From Bacteroidales bacterium (GTDB taxonomy: Bacteria > Bacteroidota > Bacteroidia > Bacteroidales > P3), in contig JAIRNR010000019.1 in the NCBI GenBank assembly GCA_031257915.1, positions 54,278 through 118,277 of the forward strand: 64,000 bases of DNA, in the 5' to 3' direction. The first letter of the stretch is position 1. Every line of letters begins with the position of its first letter. Both the position numbers and the translations under genes were made by a program. Of the stretch, positions 7,504-16,032 are shown in pieces. The notes beneath the pieces are model-generated. The model saw only the letters and a list, made by a program, of their open reading frames with translations, made no database searches and was not told the DNA's origin.

Positions 7504-9545
7504 ACGATAATTTTTGTGCTGTAAATACCAGCCTTGACGAAGTACATTCCCCGCGGCAGTGTTTTAACTGATATTGACAACTGCCCGCTTTCTACTTTTA
7601 CAGTTGCAGAAAGTACCGTTCTGCCGCTAATATCCGATATGTACAATGGCATTGTTGCCGTTATCTGTTGAGGAAATTTTAATGTTATATTATCTGTTGC
7701 AGGATTCGGAAACACCTGTATTTTTAACTGTTCCCTTGCTGTATTTTGCACTGTTTCGTTATTTGTTTTCTGCGGTGCGCCAAAAAACGGACGAACCATT
7801 GCTGTTCCGAAATAATAGGGAGTTTGCCATTCCCAATCCATTATATCGGAATTATAATAATAGTATTTTGAGTATTCGGAGGAATTATTGTTTTGGTCAA
7901 AACCGATATTTAAAAATTGCGAAGTTTTTTGTTTTATACCCCAAAAGTAAGTTGCCGGCGGTAAAATAAGCGTATCTGCAAAATAATATTTCACGAAACC
8001 ATTATTTTCATCCGAATACCGCACTGTCACATTTATAATACTGTCTATTAGATTTTCCGGTGTTCTGTTTTGTTCGGATGCCGTCCAAATATAAATATTA
8101 AAAGATACTTCGTTATAATTATTATGTGATTTATTAAAACAGATATTTAATCCCGACAAAGTGTCCTGTCTGACTAATGTGAATGCACCTGCAACAATAC
8201 TGTTTGCTGATGTAAATCCTAATCCCTGTTCGGAAGTACCGTCGTCAAAAGCAAATTCGCGCCCGAAGATTTGCCTTGTGCGGACAGTGTCATTTGCAGG
8301 AATAAGGTCTGTCAGTATTCCTGATTTCAGAACATGCGTTATCTCGTATTCTTTTTCTCCATTGGCTACATCGGGGAAAGAATATTGTTGCGACCGTGTT
8401 GAAATATCGGGATTCATATAAAAACCGTTAACATTGTAAGGATAAATATTTGCGTTTGCTTCACCTGTTTGCGGCTCCCGCGACACTTCCTGTCCTGTTG
8501 CAACATCAACTATCGTGTTATAATAACGGCAACTAAGCGTATTTGCGCTTAAATTTGCTGCTTTGAACGAAATAACATCTTTTATTATGGTTGAATCAAA
8601 TTGATTGTACGGAATGGCGGTGTAACCATTTAAAAGCGTTTGCGGCACACTGACAAAAGCAACGTCACCGACTGTTGTTTCGGTTTGTGTTCTGCCTGCA
8701 CTTAAATAAACATAATCTATATGCCACTGCCCCCCGCCCGTTCTCAAAGAAGAGTTTACCGATGAATATGCTTTGAAACGAAATTTAAAATCACTTGAAT
8801 AAAAATATTGTTGATTCATTGGAATTACAACCTTTGTGAAAAAATTTTTTTGCTGCTGCGGATATTGCGCACTGTCGCATATCGGACACATTTCTTTCAG
8901 AGACATTCCTGCCGTTTCCCATACAGGCGACCATATACCAAAGGTGTCGTATTTAGTGTAAAATTCCAATACTAATCGGTCCTCAAAAGCGGGACGATAA
9001 CCAATTTGTTCACCACTCCACGATGAACCGATACCGCCGCCGGGCTGAAAATAAAAACTCAGTACTATGGAATCACTTACCGAAACCGCCTTTGGATACG
9101 GCGTAAATATTGAGTCTAAGCGAATTGTTTGAGATGTTAAAATATCGGCTTCAAAAACAGAGCCGCTTTCAGGAGCGGATTTGTAAATTTCGCCGTTTTC
9201 GTCTAAAGCATCAAATGTCGCAACGCCTGTTGTCGGCGGGAAAATACCGAATGTACGATTTATAAAAACAACTGATTCTTTCCACTTTGTCGGGTCGGGG
9301 AAAGGGTCTGAATTTGAAAAATCATCTATAAACGGAAGTGTGAGAACCGTATCCTGCTTTGTTTTTTGAGCAGCAATTCTCTTTTTTAGTTGGGCTTTTA
9401 CATCTGCCGTACCGAGCTGCGCATTGTGCGACAGTGTACGGAGTTCGGGAATCGACTGTTGCGCTACCTGTGTTGCCTCCACCTGTTGTATTAACACACT
9501 TTGTAAGAATATTGCGAACAGTATTGCTAATATTTTTTTTGTCAT
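7497..9545 (-). CDS. T9SS-exported protein with C-terminal sorting domain
   Basis: A 682-residue exoprotein of unknown function found next to PASTA and rluD genes in many Bacteroidales. It has a signal peptide, a conserved early motif (LPFIDDFSNSDPFPDPTKW near residue 75), beta-rich jelly-roll-like domains, and a type A T9SS sorting domain in the last 75 residues (VFPNPATDNITLKF, then LPRGMYFVKAG and IIVW at the end). It would cross the outer membrane through SprA and be fixed to the surface or released. It lies between the PASTA gene and rluD with gaps or overlaps of about 10 bases. No catalytic motif was recognised. Confidence 0.85.
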   Translation of the reverse strand: MTKKILAILFAIFLQSVLIQQVEATQVAQQSIPELRTLSHNAQLGTADVKAQLKKRIAAQKTKQDTVLTLPFIDDFSNSDPFPDPTKWKESVVFINRTFGIFPPTTGVATFDALDENGEIYKSAPESGSVFEADILTSQTIRLDSIFTPYPKAVSVSDSIVLSFYFQPGGGIGSSWSGEQIGYRPAFEDRLVLEFYTKYDTFGIWSPVWETAGMSLKEMCPICDSAQYPQQQKNFFTKVVIPMNQQYFYSSDFKFRFKAYSSVNSSLRTGGGQWHIDYVYLSAGRTQTETTVGDVAFVSVPQTLLNGYTAIPYNQFDSTIIKDVISFKAANLSANTLSCRYYNTIVDVATGQEVSREPQTGEANANIYPYNVNGFYMNPDISTRSQQYSFPDVANGEKEYEITHVLKSGILTDLIPANDTVRTRQIFGREFAFDDGTSEQGLGFTSANSIVAGAFTLVRQDTLSGLNICFNKSHNNYNEVSFNIYIWTASEQNRTPENLIDSIINVTVRYSDENNGFVKYYFADTLILPPATYFWGIKQKTSQFLNIGFDQNNNSSEYSKYYYYNSDIMDWEWQTPYYFGTAMVRPFFGAPQKTNNETVQNTAREQLKIQVFPNPATDNITLKFPQQITATMPLYISDISGRTVLSATVKVESGQLSISVKTLPRGMYFVKAGIYSTKIIVW

Positions 9546-9556
9546 TATCTGCTGTT

Positions 9557-10159
9557 TTAATTATCGCTGTCACCACCCATATTATTATCCTCATCACTTA
9601 TATCGTCGCTGCTGTCGCCACCGCCGTCACCGACTTCAAGCGTTACAGTTGACCATTGTGGAATTTTTTCACCGGGAGCAATTATACGCCCTTTGTAATA
9701 CTGCTCAACAACTGCTTTTCCCACAGACGGAACTGTTATAACATTTCCTGTTTTTATGCCGTATGTTTCCAATAGAAGTGTTGCCTGCCGTAACGAAAGG
9801 TCGTGCAAATTCGGCATTTTTACAAAAGGCGGAGTTTGCGCTGCAAGTGTGATATAAAATTTTCTCCCCTCTTTAACATGAGATCCCGCTTCGGGACTTT
9901 GCGCTATGATTGTTCCCGGTATGGATTTTTTATCGTAAACCGAATCTCTTACTATGTATTTGAAACCATATTTTTCGGTTTTACGTGCAACATCTTCTAT
10001 ACGGTAACCTTTCATATCGGGGACTTTTATTTTTTCGCCATGATGTGTCGTTATGCGCAATATAAAAATAATCGCAAAAACAAGAATGAGCGTTACAAAT
10101 GCCATAATAAAAATTTGCATCCAAAAATCTAATTTAAAGATATATTTTCGCAGCTTCAT
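9557..10159 (-). CDS. Membrane-anchored PASTA-domain protein
   Basis: A 200-residue protein with a short cytoplasmic N-terminus, one transmembrane helix (about residues 14-38), and two PASTA domains outside (about 42-108 and 110-178, with VPDMKGYRIEDVARK, IIAQSPEAGSHVKEG and MPNLHDLSLRQATLLLE). The tail is acidic and rich in Asp and Gly. PASTA domains bind peptidoglycan fragments in kinases and penicillin-binding proteins. Here there is no kinase or transpeptidase, so it is a stand-alone wall-sensing or anchoring protein. It sits downstream of polA and upstream of the T9SS-tailed gene. Confidence 0.88.
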   Translation of the reverse strand: MKLRKYIFKLDFWMQIFIMAFVTLILVFAIIFILRITTHHGEKIKVPDMKGYRIEDVARKTEKYGFKYIVRDSVYDKKSIPGTIIAQSPEAGSHVKEGRKFYITLAAQTPPFVKMPNLHDLSLRQATLLLETYGIKTGNVITVPSVGKAVVEQYYKGRIIAPGEKIPQWSTVTLEVGDGGGDSSDDISDEDNNMGGDSDN

Positions 10160-10202
10160 CGTGTTGTTTATTCTTATGAATATTCGTGTTATTTATACAA
10201 GT

Positions 10203-12650
10203 TTAATGTGCATCCAACCAGTTATATGCTGTTTTTATTTCTATTTCAAGCGGTACATTCAGCCGTTCTCCCGCTTTTAGCATTTCGCGATTTACTATTT
10301 CACGTACTGTTGCTTCTTCGCATTTTTTTACATTGAAAACAAGTTCGTCGTGTACCTGCAACAGCATTTTTGACTGTAAGTTTGCTTCTCTGAGTGCGCG
10401 GGCTATTTCTACCATCGCTACTTTAAGCATATCTGCCGCTGTTCCCTGTATCGGTGCATTTATTGCGTAACGTTCGGCAGCGGCACGAACGATACCGTTG
10501 GCGGAACGTACGTCAGGCGTGTAGCGGCGGCGGCCCCACAATGTTTCAACGTAGCCTTTGCGGCGGGCAAAGGCAATAATACTGTCTAAAAATTCCTTCA
10601 GTTTGGAATACTGAGTAAAGTACTTGCTGATGATACTTGCGGCTTCACGCACGGAAATTTTAAGCCGTTCAGACAGTCCGTGCGCCGACATTCCATACAC
10701 GATGCCGAAATTTACTGCCTTTGCACGCCGCCGCATTTCGCTGCTCACCATATCTGCCTGCGTGCCGAACACATTCGCTGCCGTCGCCGTATGAATATCG
10801 TGTCCGGCAGCGAAATCGGCTAACATTGTGGGGTCGCCGCTCATTGCCGCAACAATTCTTAATTCTATCTGTGAATAATCTGCCGACATTAACAAATCAT
10901 CAGGTGTATCGGCAATAAATGCCCTGCGGATTTCCCTGCCGAGTTCGGTTCTGATCGGTATGTTTTGTAAGTTCGGACTTACGGAACTTAACCGTCCCGT
11001 TGCTGTTGCGGTTTGGTTGTACGTTGTATGAATCCTGTCATTATTGTCTGCAAGCAGAGGCAGTGAATCGACATACGTTGATTTTAATTTTACCAACTTG
11101 CGGTGTTGCAGTACAAGTGGAATTATCGGGTGTTTATTTCCGAGTTTTTCAAGCACTTCCTCAGCCGTACTGTATTGCCTGTTAATTTTTGTTCTTTTTA
11201 CTTTTTCGGAAATTTTTAATTCCTCAAAAAGAACTGTGCCCAACTGTTGAGGCGAGGCGATATTAAATTCATGCCCTGCATGTAAAAAAACCTGCTTCTC
11301 AATATCACCGATTTGTTCGGCAAGCGAAATGCTGAATTTTCGCAACACTTCTTTATCTATCTTTATTCCTTCTCTCTCCATTTCAAAAAGCACCCATGTA
11401 AGCGGCATCTCTATATTGTAGAAAAAATTCTCAAGATCTTGCTTTTTTAAAAGTGATTTTAATTTATCTGCATAACTTGTGTCAAACGCTCTTACCGGAG
11501 TTTCGGGATTCAATAAGTAAGATGCGATACGAATATCAAAAAATTCTTTTTGCTCCTCCTGCGGGATGAAAATGCCTTTGGCGGCGAGGACATGGAGCTG
11601 ACTTTTGAGATTCATTGTTACATGGCTGGGCATGGTAATTTGCTCCTGCTTTTCTTGCTTTTGCTCCGATTCAATTGAAGAGAAGAGGTCGGGAACATTG
11701 TTTTTAGGGGACTTGCGGACCGGGGGGGGTACAGCGGAATCCGTACTGTCTGCCGCATTATCGCCATAGTTATTGTCATAATAATTAGTTAATCGTGCGC
11801 TGAATGACACCATCTCCAAATCATTTAAAATCTTTTTCACCTCAGGCATATCAGGCGCACACATTCGCAACCGTTCTTCATTAAAATCAATCGGAACATC
11901 AAGGATAATAGTCGCAAGCATCCGCGATTCAAATGCCTGTTCTTTATACTCTAAAAGTTTAAGACGTAATTTTTCATTGTCCACTTCATCAATATGCGCA
12001 TAAAGATTATCAATATTATCAAACTTTTCTAATAATCTTCGCGCTGTGGTTTCACCAATACCCGGCACGCCGGGGATATTGTCGGAAGCATCACCCCACA
12101 GCCCAAGCAGTTCAATCATTTGCTTAGCAGACTTTATGCCAAACTTTTCACATACCTCACGTTCGCCGAGAATGGAAAAACCACCACTTGAATATGCAGG
12201 TTTGTACATAAAAATTTTTGATGAAACAATTTGCCCAAAGTCTTTATCTGGCGTGACTACATACACATCATAACCGGCAGCAGACGCCTTAACAGACAAC
12301 GTTCCGATAACATCATCCGCTTCGTAACCTTCACTCGCAAAAACCGGAACATGCAACAATTCGAGCAGTTTCTTTATATACGGAATAGAATTTAAAATAT
12401 CTTCCGGCGTTCTTTCTCTGTTTGCTTTGTAGTTGATGAATTGAAGATGCCGTGTCGTCGGTCCCTGAGTATCGAATGCAACGCCCAAATGAGTAGGATT
12501 TTCCTTACGCAAAATTTCCAAAAAAGTATTGAAAAAACCGAGTATTGCAGATGTATTAAATCCACCTGATGTAGTACGCGGATGTTTTATCAGTGCATAA
12601 TATCCGCGGTAGATGAAAGCCATTGCGTCAATCAAAAAAAGTCGCTTCAT
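10203..12650 (-). CDS. polA: DNA polymerase I, proofreading domain eroded
   Basis: DNA polymerase I, which fills gaps and removes RNA primers. The 5'-3' exonuclease domain is intact (about residues 1-290, with GYEADDVIGTL, TPDKDFGQ and DASDNIPGVPGIG). The polymerase domain is intact (about 410-815) with motif A SADYSQIELR near 593, motif B RRRAKAVNFGIVYG near 650 and motif C LQVHDELVF near 766. Between them only about 120 residues remain. The exo I DxE motif is absent. The exo II remnant reads NLKSQLHVLAAKG near 350, with Gln where the family has a catalytic Asp. The protein is 815 residues, against about 930-950 for usual Bacteroidota PolA. It should therefore lack 3'-5' proofreading, much as Taq polymerase does. 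It lies 9 bases downstream of the sprE/porW-like gene. Confidence 0.93.
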   Translation of the reverse strand: MKRLFLIDAMAFIYRGYYALIKHPRTTSGGFNTSAILGFFNTFLEILRKENPTHLGVAFDTQGPTTRHLQFINYKANRERTPEDILNSIPYIKKLLELLHVPVFASEGYEADDVIGTLSVKASAAGYDVYVVTPDKDFGQIVSSKIFMYKPAYSSGGFSILGEREVCEKFGIKSAKQMIELLGLWGDASDNIPGVPGIGETTARRLLEKFDNIDNLYAHIDEVDNEKLRLKLLEYKEQAFESRMLATIILDVPIDFNEERLRMCAPDMPEVKKILNDLEMVSFSARLTNYYDNNYGDNAADSTDSAVPPPVRKSPKNNVPDLFSSIESEQKQEKQEQITMPSHVTMNLKSQLHVLAAKGIFIPQEEQKEFFDIRIASYLLNPETPVRAFDTSYADKLKSLLKKQDLENFFYNIEMPLTWVLFEMEREGIKIDKEVLRKFSISLAEQIGDIEKQVFLHAGHEFNIASPQQLGTVLFEELKISEKVKRTKINRQYSTAEEVLEKLGNKHPIIPLVLQHRKLVKLKSTYVDSLPLLADNNDRIHTTYNQTATATGRLSSVSPNLQNIPIRTELGREIRRAFIADTPDDLLMSADYSQIELRIVAAMSGDPTMLADFAAGHDIHTATAANVFGTQADMVSSEMRRRAKAVNFGIVYGMSAHGLSERLKISVREAASIISKYFTQYSKLKEFLDSIIAFARRKGYVETLWGRRRYTPDVRSANGIVRAAAERYAINAPIQGTAADMLKVAMVEIARALREANLQSKMLLQVHDELVFNVKKCEEATVREIVNREMLKAGERLNVPLEIEIKTAYNWLDAH

Positions 12651-12659
12651 AATCTATTT

Positions 12660-15293
12660 TTATTTCTGTAAGAAGTCCCTGTACCCCTTTTCATCTTTTG
12701 TTTCAAGCAATTTATCATAATTACTCTTGGAAACCACGTATGTTTGAGGTGCATTTTTCTGAACATCCAATGCTCCGAAAATATAATCATTTGTGGAAAA
12801 TGTTTTGCGGTATTCTTCTGCATCGTTCTCTGTTTCAAACGTTGATATTTCTACTATCATTCTGTCACTTTCAAAATCTTTTATTTCTACGGAAAGATTG
12901 TCTGACAAAAACATTTTGCGATTAAAATCATTTATGCGTATTTTCAAAACATTTGCTCTCACTCCTTGCCTGTTATATAACAATACAACGTAATATTTTT
13001 CGTTTAATTCCGGTGCTGCAAATAATTGCTTAAACTGTAATACCTGTTCTCTGCCGATAATATTATCACCGGAATCGTTAGAATAGCCTGCCGTAACATT
13101 CTCCGCAATAACAGGAATATCATCGTTCAATGGCTTTATCTCTATATTTGACGACAACATCGCCGACACTCTCGATGCAAGTTCATGTGTTGCAAATTCG
13201 TTTAAAAACTGTTGCAAAAATGGTGTCATTGCGGTACGTCCTTTAATATGCCCTGTTGATATTCCTTTCATATAAAGTATCTGCGCTTTAAAAGAATTTA
13301 CGGGATATTTTTCTTCAATATTTTTTACTTTGTTTAAAACCGCACTGTGTCTCCCTGTGGAGAAATCTTCATAAAGCGTTTCATATAATTTTGAAACAAC
13401 TGCTTCACTTTCTTTTAATTTTTTATAATAATCAGGATCATTTATCCGTCCGTTTTGTTCCGTATTAGGGTATTTAGTACGCAATAAACCTGCATATTTT
13501 TCATAATTGGTATTGTCGCCTCTCTCGTGATAAATTTTGCACAATAATTCGCAGGCAGCCGGAACAAAATTAGATTCGGGATAATCTTTTATAAGCCGCA
13601 CAAGATATTTTTCGCCCTCTGTCCCTTCGCTCATCCTGTCGTAATATACACGCCCCACACCAAAAAGATTCACCTCTATTGCCGAATCAATACGTTCAAA
13701 ATCGCTTTGAAATTTCGGAATATCTTTTAAGTAATAATCGGGATCGGCAGGGGTAAGGTCTTTATTCTTTTTTCTGCCTTCCTGCTGCGTTTGATTTTCC
13801 GATGTTTCTTCGTCATCGCGTGAAAAACTCGCTATGCGCGGTTTATTGGACAAAAACCAAAAATCCTCCAACTCACGTTTACCCCATTTTTTTACAAATT
13901 CATTATATCCTACGTTTTTTGACTGGGTGTTATAAAAATACCACGCAGTGCTGTTAGATGCCGCCGGTACGGCATTGGCTGCATCTTCAAGTGCTTTAGC
14001 CCGCTCTCTTTCTTTCTGTTCCTTATATTCTTTTGCTTTTTTTGCGGCATATTTTGTCTGCTCATCCTTACTCATATTGCCGACTATTTTTATTGTGTCG
14101 GCAATGATAAAAGCATTGTAATATCTCACAAGTTCGGCAAGTGCTTCGGCTCTGCTTTTTATTTGGTATGCATCTTCTTCTAACGGATCTACAACACTTG
14201 CGGCAATTGCATAATATTTTTGCGCCGATATAAAATCGCGTTTTTCATAAAAATATGTGGACAGACGGCGTGCCGCAAGCAGTTTACGGTCATTGTCGTT
14301 CCCGCTTGCATCAATGGATTTATCCATATATGTTACCGCCTTTTCTTCATCTTTATTTTGGAAAGCAATCTCACCAAGAACATAATAAATGCGCCCGAAA
14401 TACGCACTGTTTTTCGTATCAAGCAACATTCGCTGCAATTGCTTTACCGTACTTTTTATATCGTTTTTCCTGCCATCGTAGCAAAGAGCCATATTGAGAC
14501 GGGCGTTAAACGACATTGCAAGCGGCGGATTCATTCCGACACATTTTTTATAATATTTGTACGCTTCCATCTGATTGCCCTGTTTCTGAGCAATCTGCCC
14601 AAGAATAAACAACAGGCGCACTTTTTCATCACGTACTTTATATAATTTTATACCTTCTTTTAAATAAGGTACTGCCCTTTGTTCTTCTCCTGATTTTATA
14701 TAATAATCTGCCCATACGAGCGGCAACAGGCGCATTGCGTCTTTTTTCAATTTTACATCTGCAGATGATATGCGGGATAATAATACCTGCGCTGCCGAAA
14801 ATTCCTCTTCTTCAATATATGTACGCGCCGTCCAGAGCAAGGCTTCATTTGCTTCCGGCGTGCCTCCGAAATTTGATATTATAGAATTAAAAACTTTGCG
14901 GGCATCGGAAAATTGATATTTGTAAAAAAAACCGATACCCATTAAAACGTAGGCATCGTCTATATATTTTACAACTTCTTTGCCCTTATCCTGAATAGAA
15001 TGTTTTTTTACCGCAAGCGTACCCTTTTCTATAACTCTTGACGAAAGTTCGCTTGATATTGCGGTGTCGTCTATTGAGCCGGGAAAAACAGGCAGAATTT
15101 CAAAGTAATTTTCTTTCGCCTTTTCGTGGAGTTTTGCGTCCATCTCTTTAAGTGCTTCCCTGCCGTTCCAATAAACATTATAGAACGATGTCAAGTTGTG
15201 GTAATTGCGCGTGAAAACGGTATTGCGCTTTGTAGAGCAACCCGCAAGTATAATACAAAATATACAGAAAAATAAACCCGTACGACTGTGCAT
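12660..15293 (-). CDS. SprE/PorW-like T9SS lipoprotein with TPR repeats
   Basis: An 877-residue lipoprotein resembling SprE (gliding motility) and PorW, a T9SS component proposed to connect the motor ring with the translocon. I chose the start at 15293 because MHSRTGLFFCIFCIILAGCS is a clean lipoprotein signal; the frame is open 29 codons further upstream. After the lipobox comes the conserved YHNLTSFYNVYWNGREALKE region. TPR-type repeats fill residues 90-420. A charged linker (EQKERERAKALEDAANA) is followed by more TPR-like helices (about 560-720) and a C-terminal domain of unclear fold. It is the first gene of an operon with polA, the PASTA gene, a T9SS cargo and rluD. The only -7-like sequence upstream is a weak TAACTTTA. 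Confidence 0.85.
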   Translation of the reverse strand: MHSRTGLFFCIFCIILAGCSTKRNTVFTRNYHNLTSFYNVYWNGREALKEMDAKLHEKAKENYFEILPVFPGSIDDTAISSELSSRVIEKGTLAVKKHSIQDKGKEVVKYIDDAYVLMGIGFFYKYQFSDARKVFNSIISNFGGTPEANEALLWTARTYIEEEEFSAAQVLLSRISSADVKLKKDAMRLLPLVWADYYIKSGEEQRAVPYLKEGIKLYKVRDEKVRLLFILGQIAQKQGNQMEAYKYYKKCVGMNPPLAMSFNARLNMALCYDGRKNDIKSTVKQLQRMLLDTKNSAYFGRIYYVLGEIAFQNKDEEKAVTYMDKSIDASGNDNDRKLLAARRLSTYFYEKRDFISAQKYYAIAASVVDPLEEDAYQIKSRAEALAELVRYYNAFIIADTIKIVGNMSKDEQTKYAAKKAKEYKEQKERERAKALEDAANAVPAASNSTAWYFYNTQSKNVGYNEFVKKWGKRELEDFWFLSNKPRIASFSRDDEETSENQTQQEGRKKNKDLTPADPDYYLKDIPKFQSDFERIDSAIEVNLFGVGRVYYDRMSEGTEGEKYLVRLIKDYPESNFVPAACELLCKIYHERGDNTNYEKYAGLLRTKYPNTEQNGRINDPDYYKKLKESEAVVSKLYETLYEDFSTGRHSAVLNKVKNIEEKYPVNSFKAQILYMKGISTGHIKGRTAMTPFLQQFLNEFATHELASRVSAMLSSNIEIKPLNDDIPVIAENVTAGYSNDSGDNIIGREQVLQFKQLFAAPELNEKYYVVLLYNRQGVRANVLKIRINDFNRKMFLSDNLSVEIKDFESDRMIVEISTFETENDAEEYRKTFSTNDYIFGALDVQKNAPQTYVVSKSNYDKLLETKDEKGYRDFLQK

Positions 15294-15342
15294 AGTTTGT
15301 AAAGTTAGGAAAATCGTGCGAATTTTGGAATGTGAAATTTTA

Positions 15343-15350
15343 TAACTTTG
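15343..15350 (+). promoter_or_regulatory. -7 promoter box upstream of the decayed gene pair
   Basis: TAACTTTG, a perfect TAnnTTTG box, lies 21 bases before the ATG at 15372 and faces away from the sprE/porW-like gene. It suggests the small gene pair was once, or still is, transcribed. Confidence 0.55.
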
Positions 15351-15371
15351 TCGGACAAATACATAATACAA

Positions 15372-15558
15372 ATGAAACAAACAAATAGAATAAGTGTTGC
15401 CGAATTATGGGAAATGTCTCATAATATGTATGATGATTTGGTAAAAGCCGTTGTGGATGTAGAGCAAAAAATTTTAGTGCAATCGTTCACGTTCGGTTGA
15501 AAATCCCGACTTGCAAAAACAAATTCGTGAGATTATAAATAATATTGTTTATGAGTAA
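15372..15558 (+). pseudogene. Internally deleted small gene resembling the DUF5674 family
   Basis: The first 36 codons (RISVAELWEMSHNMYDDLVK, then AVVDVEQKILV) match from memory the start of a conserved protein of about 110 residues, annotated DUF5674. The frame then runs into a stop at 15498-15500. In another frame, right after the break, the family's C-terminus appears (NRSRSVENPDLQKQIREI, then INNIVYE) and ends at 15558. About 50 codons of the middle appear to be missing, so the gene is dead. Its last codons overlap the ATG at 15551 of the next small gene, as in an operon. The family name is from memory and needs a profile search. Confidence 0.7.
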
Positions 15559-15857
15559 TAAGCCTGTTGACAGAGAGCGTTGGGCTGCATTAAGCATTTA
15601 TGAACAAATGGGTAATATCGGTGCAGGAGGGCAAAGATGAACGAATACAGGGGGCAATAGAAAGAGCGTTGGATCTGTTTAGTGCAACGGCTTGCGGTCT
15701 TGCAGGCAAAAAGCAATTCAGACGGCTTGTTGAGGTTTTACGTGCGAGGGATGAGTTTCTCGGATTATTTTATGACGATAAGTTTACCGCCGATAATGCA
15801 GATTCAATTGAACGGTACTTTACGCATTTTGCTATTGCAAGCCGCATTATGCGATAG
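15551..15857 (+). pseudogene. Frameshifted small gene of a conserved hypothetical family
   Basis: From ATG 15551 the reading begins MSNKPVDRERWAALSIYEQM, then GNIGA, and stops at 15640. The continuation lies in the +2 frame from about 15621: KDERIQGAIERALDLF, RRLVEVLRARDEFLGLFY and SIERYFTHFAIASRI, to a stop at 15857. The two halves read as one protein of roughly 100 residues broken by a small indel near 15623-15630. In relatives I remember, MGNIG(A/S)EVGRA continues directly into the ERALDLF helix. The downstream half could still be translated from 15600 as 85 residues. The function of the family is unknown to me. Confidence 0.7.
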
Positions 15858-15875
15858 ACAGAGAGCAAAACTTGC

Positions 15876-16020
15876 GGCTATATCCTATATTTTTTATACA
15901 CTTATAGCCGAAATTTGAAAACGAATTGTGGCTATATCTCATATTTTTTACACACTTATAGCCGAAATTTGAAAACGAATTGTGGCTATATCCCATATTT
16001 TTTATACCTTTGTAGCCACA
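15876..16020. repeat. 54-bp tandem repeat with inverted arms, ending in a promoter
   Basis: Two full 54-bp units and a partial third start with GGCTATATC at 15876, 15930 and 15984. In each unit GGCTATA or GTGGCTA pairs with TATAGCC or TAGCCAC about 25 bases later. In the last unit the arms are TGTGGCTA (15981-15988) and TAGCCACA (16013-16020), and a perfect -7 box TACCTTTG lies between them at 16005-16012. In the first two units the same place reads TACACTTA or CACACTTA, so only the last copy looks like a working promoter. The array ends 12 bases before the ATPase gene. Confidence 0.8.
16005..16012 (+). promoter_or_regulatory. -7 promoter box of the ATPase gene, inside an inverted repeat
   Basis: TACCTTTG fits TAnnTTTG and is 20 bases upstream of the ATG at 16033. 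The 8-bp inverted arms TGTGGCTA and TAGCCACA enclose it, so a repressor binding the arms, or an RNA hairpin at the start of the transcript, could control it. That is inference. Confidence 0.55.
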
Positions 16021-16032
16021 AATTGAATTTAT

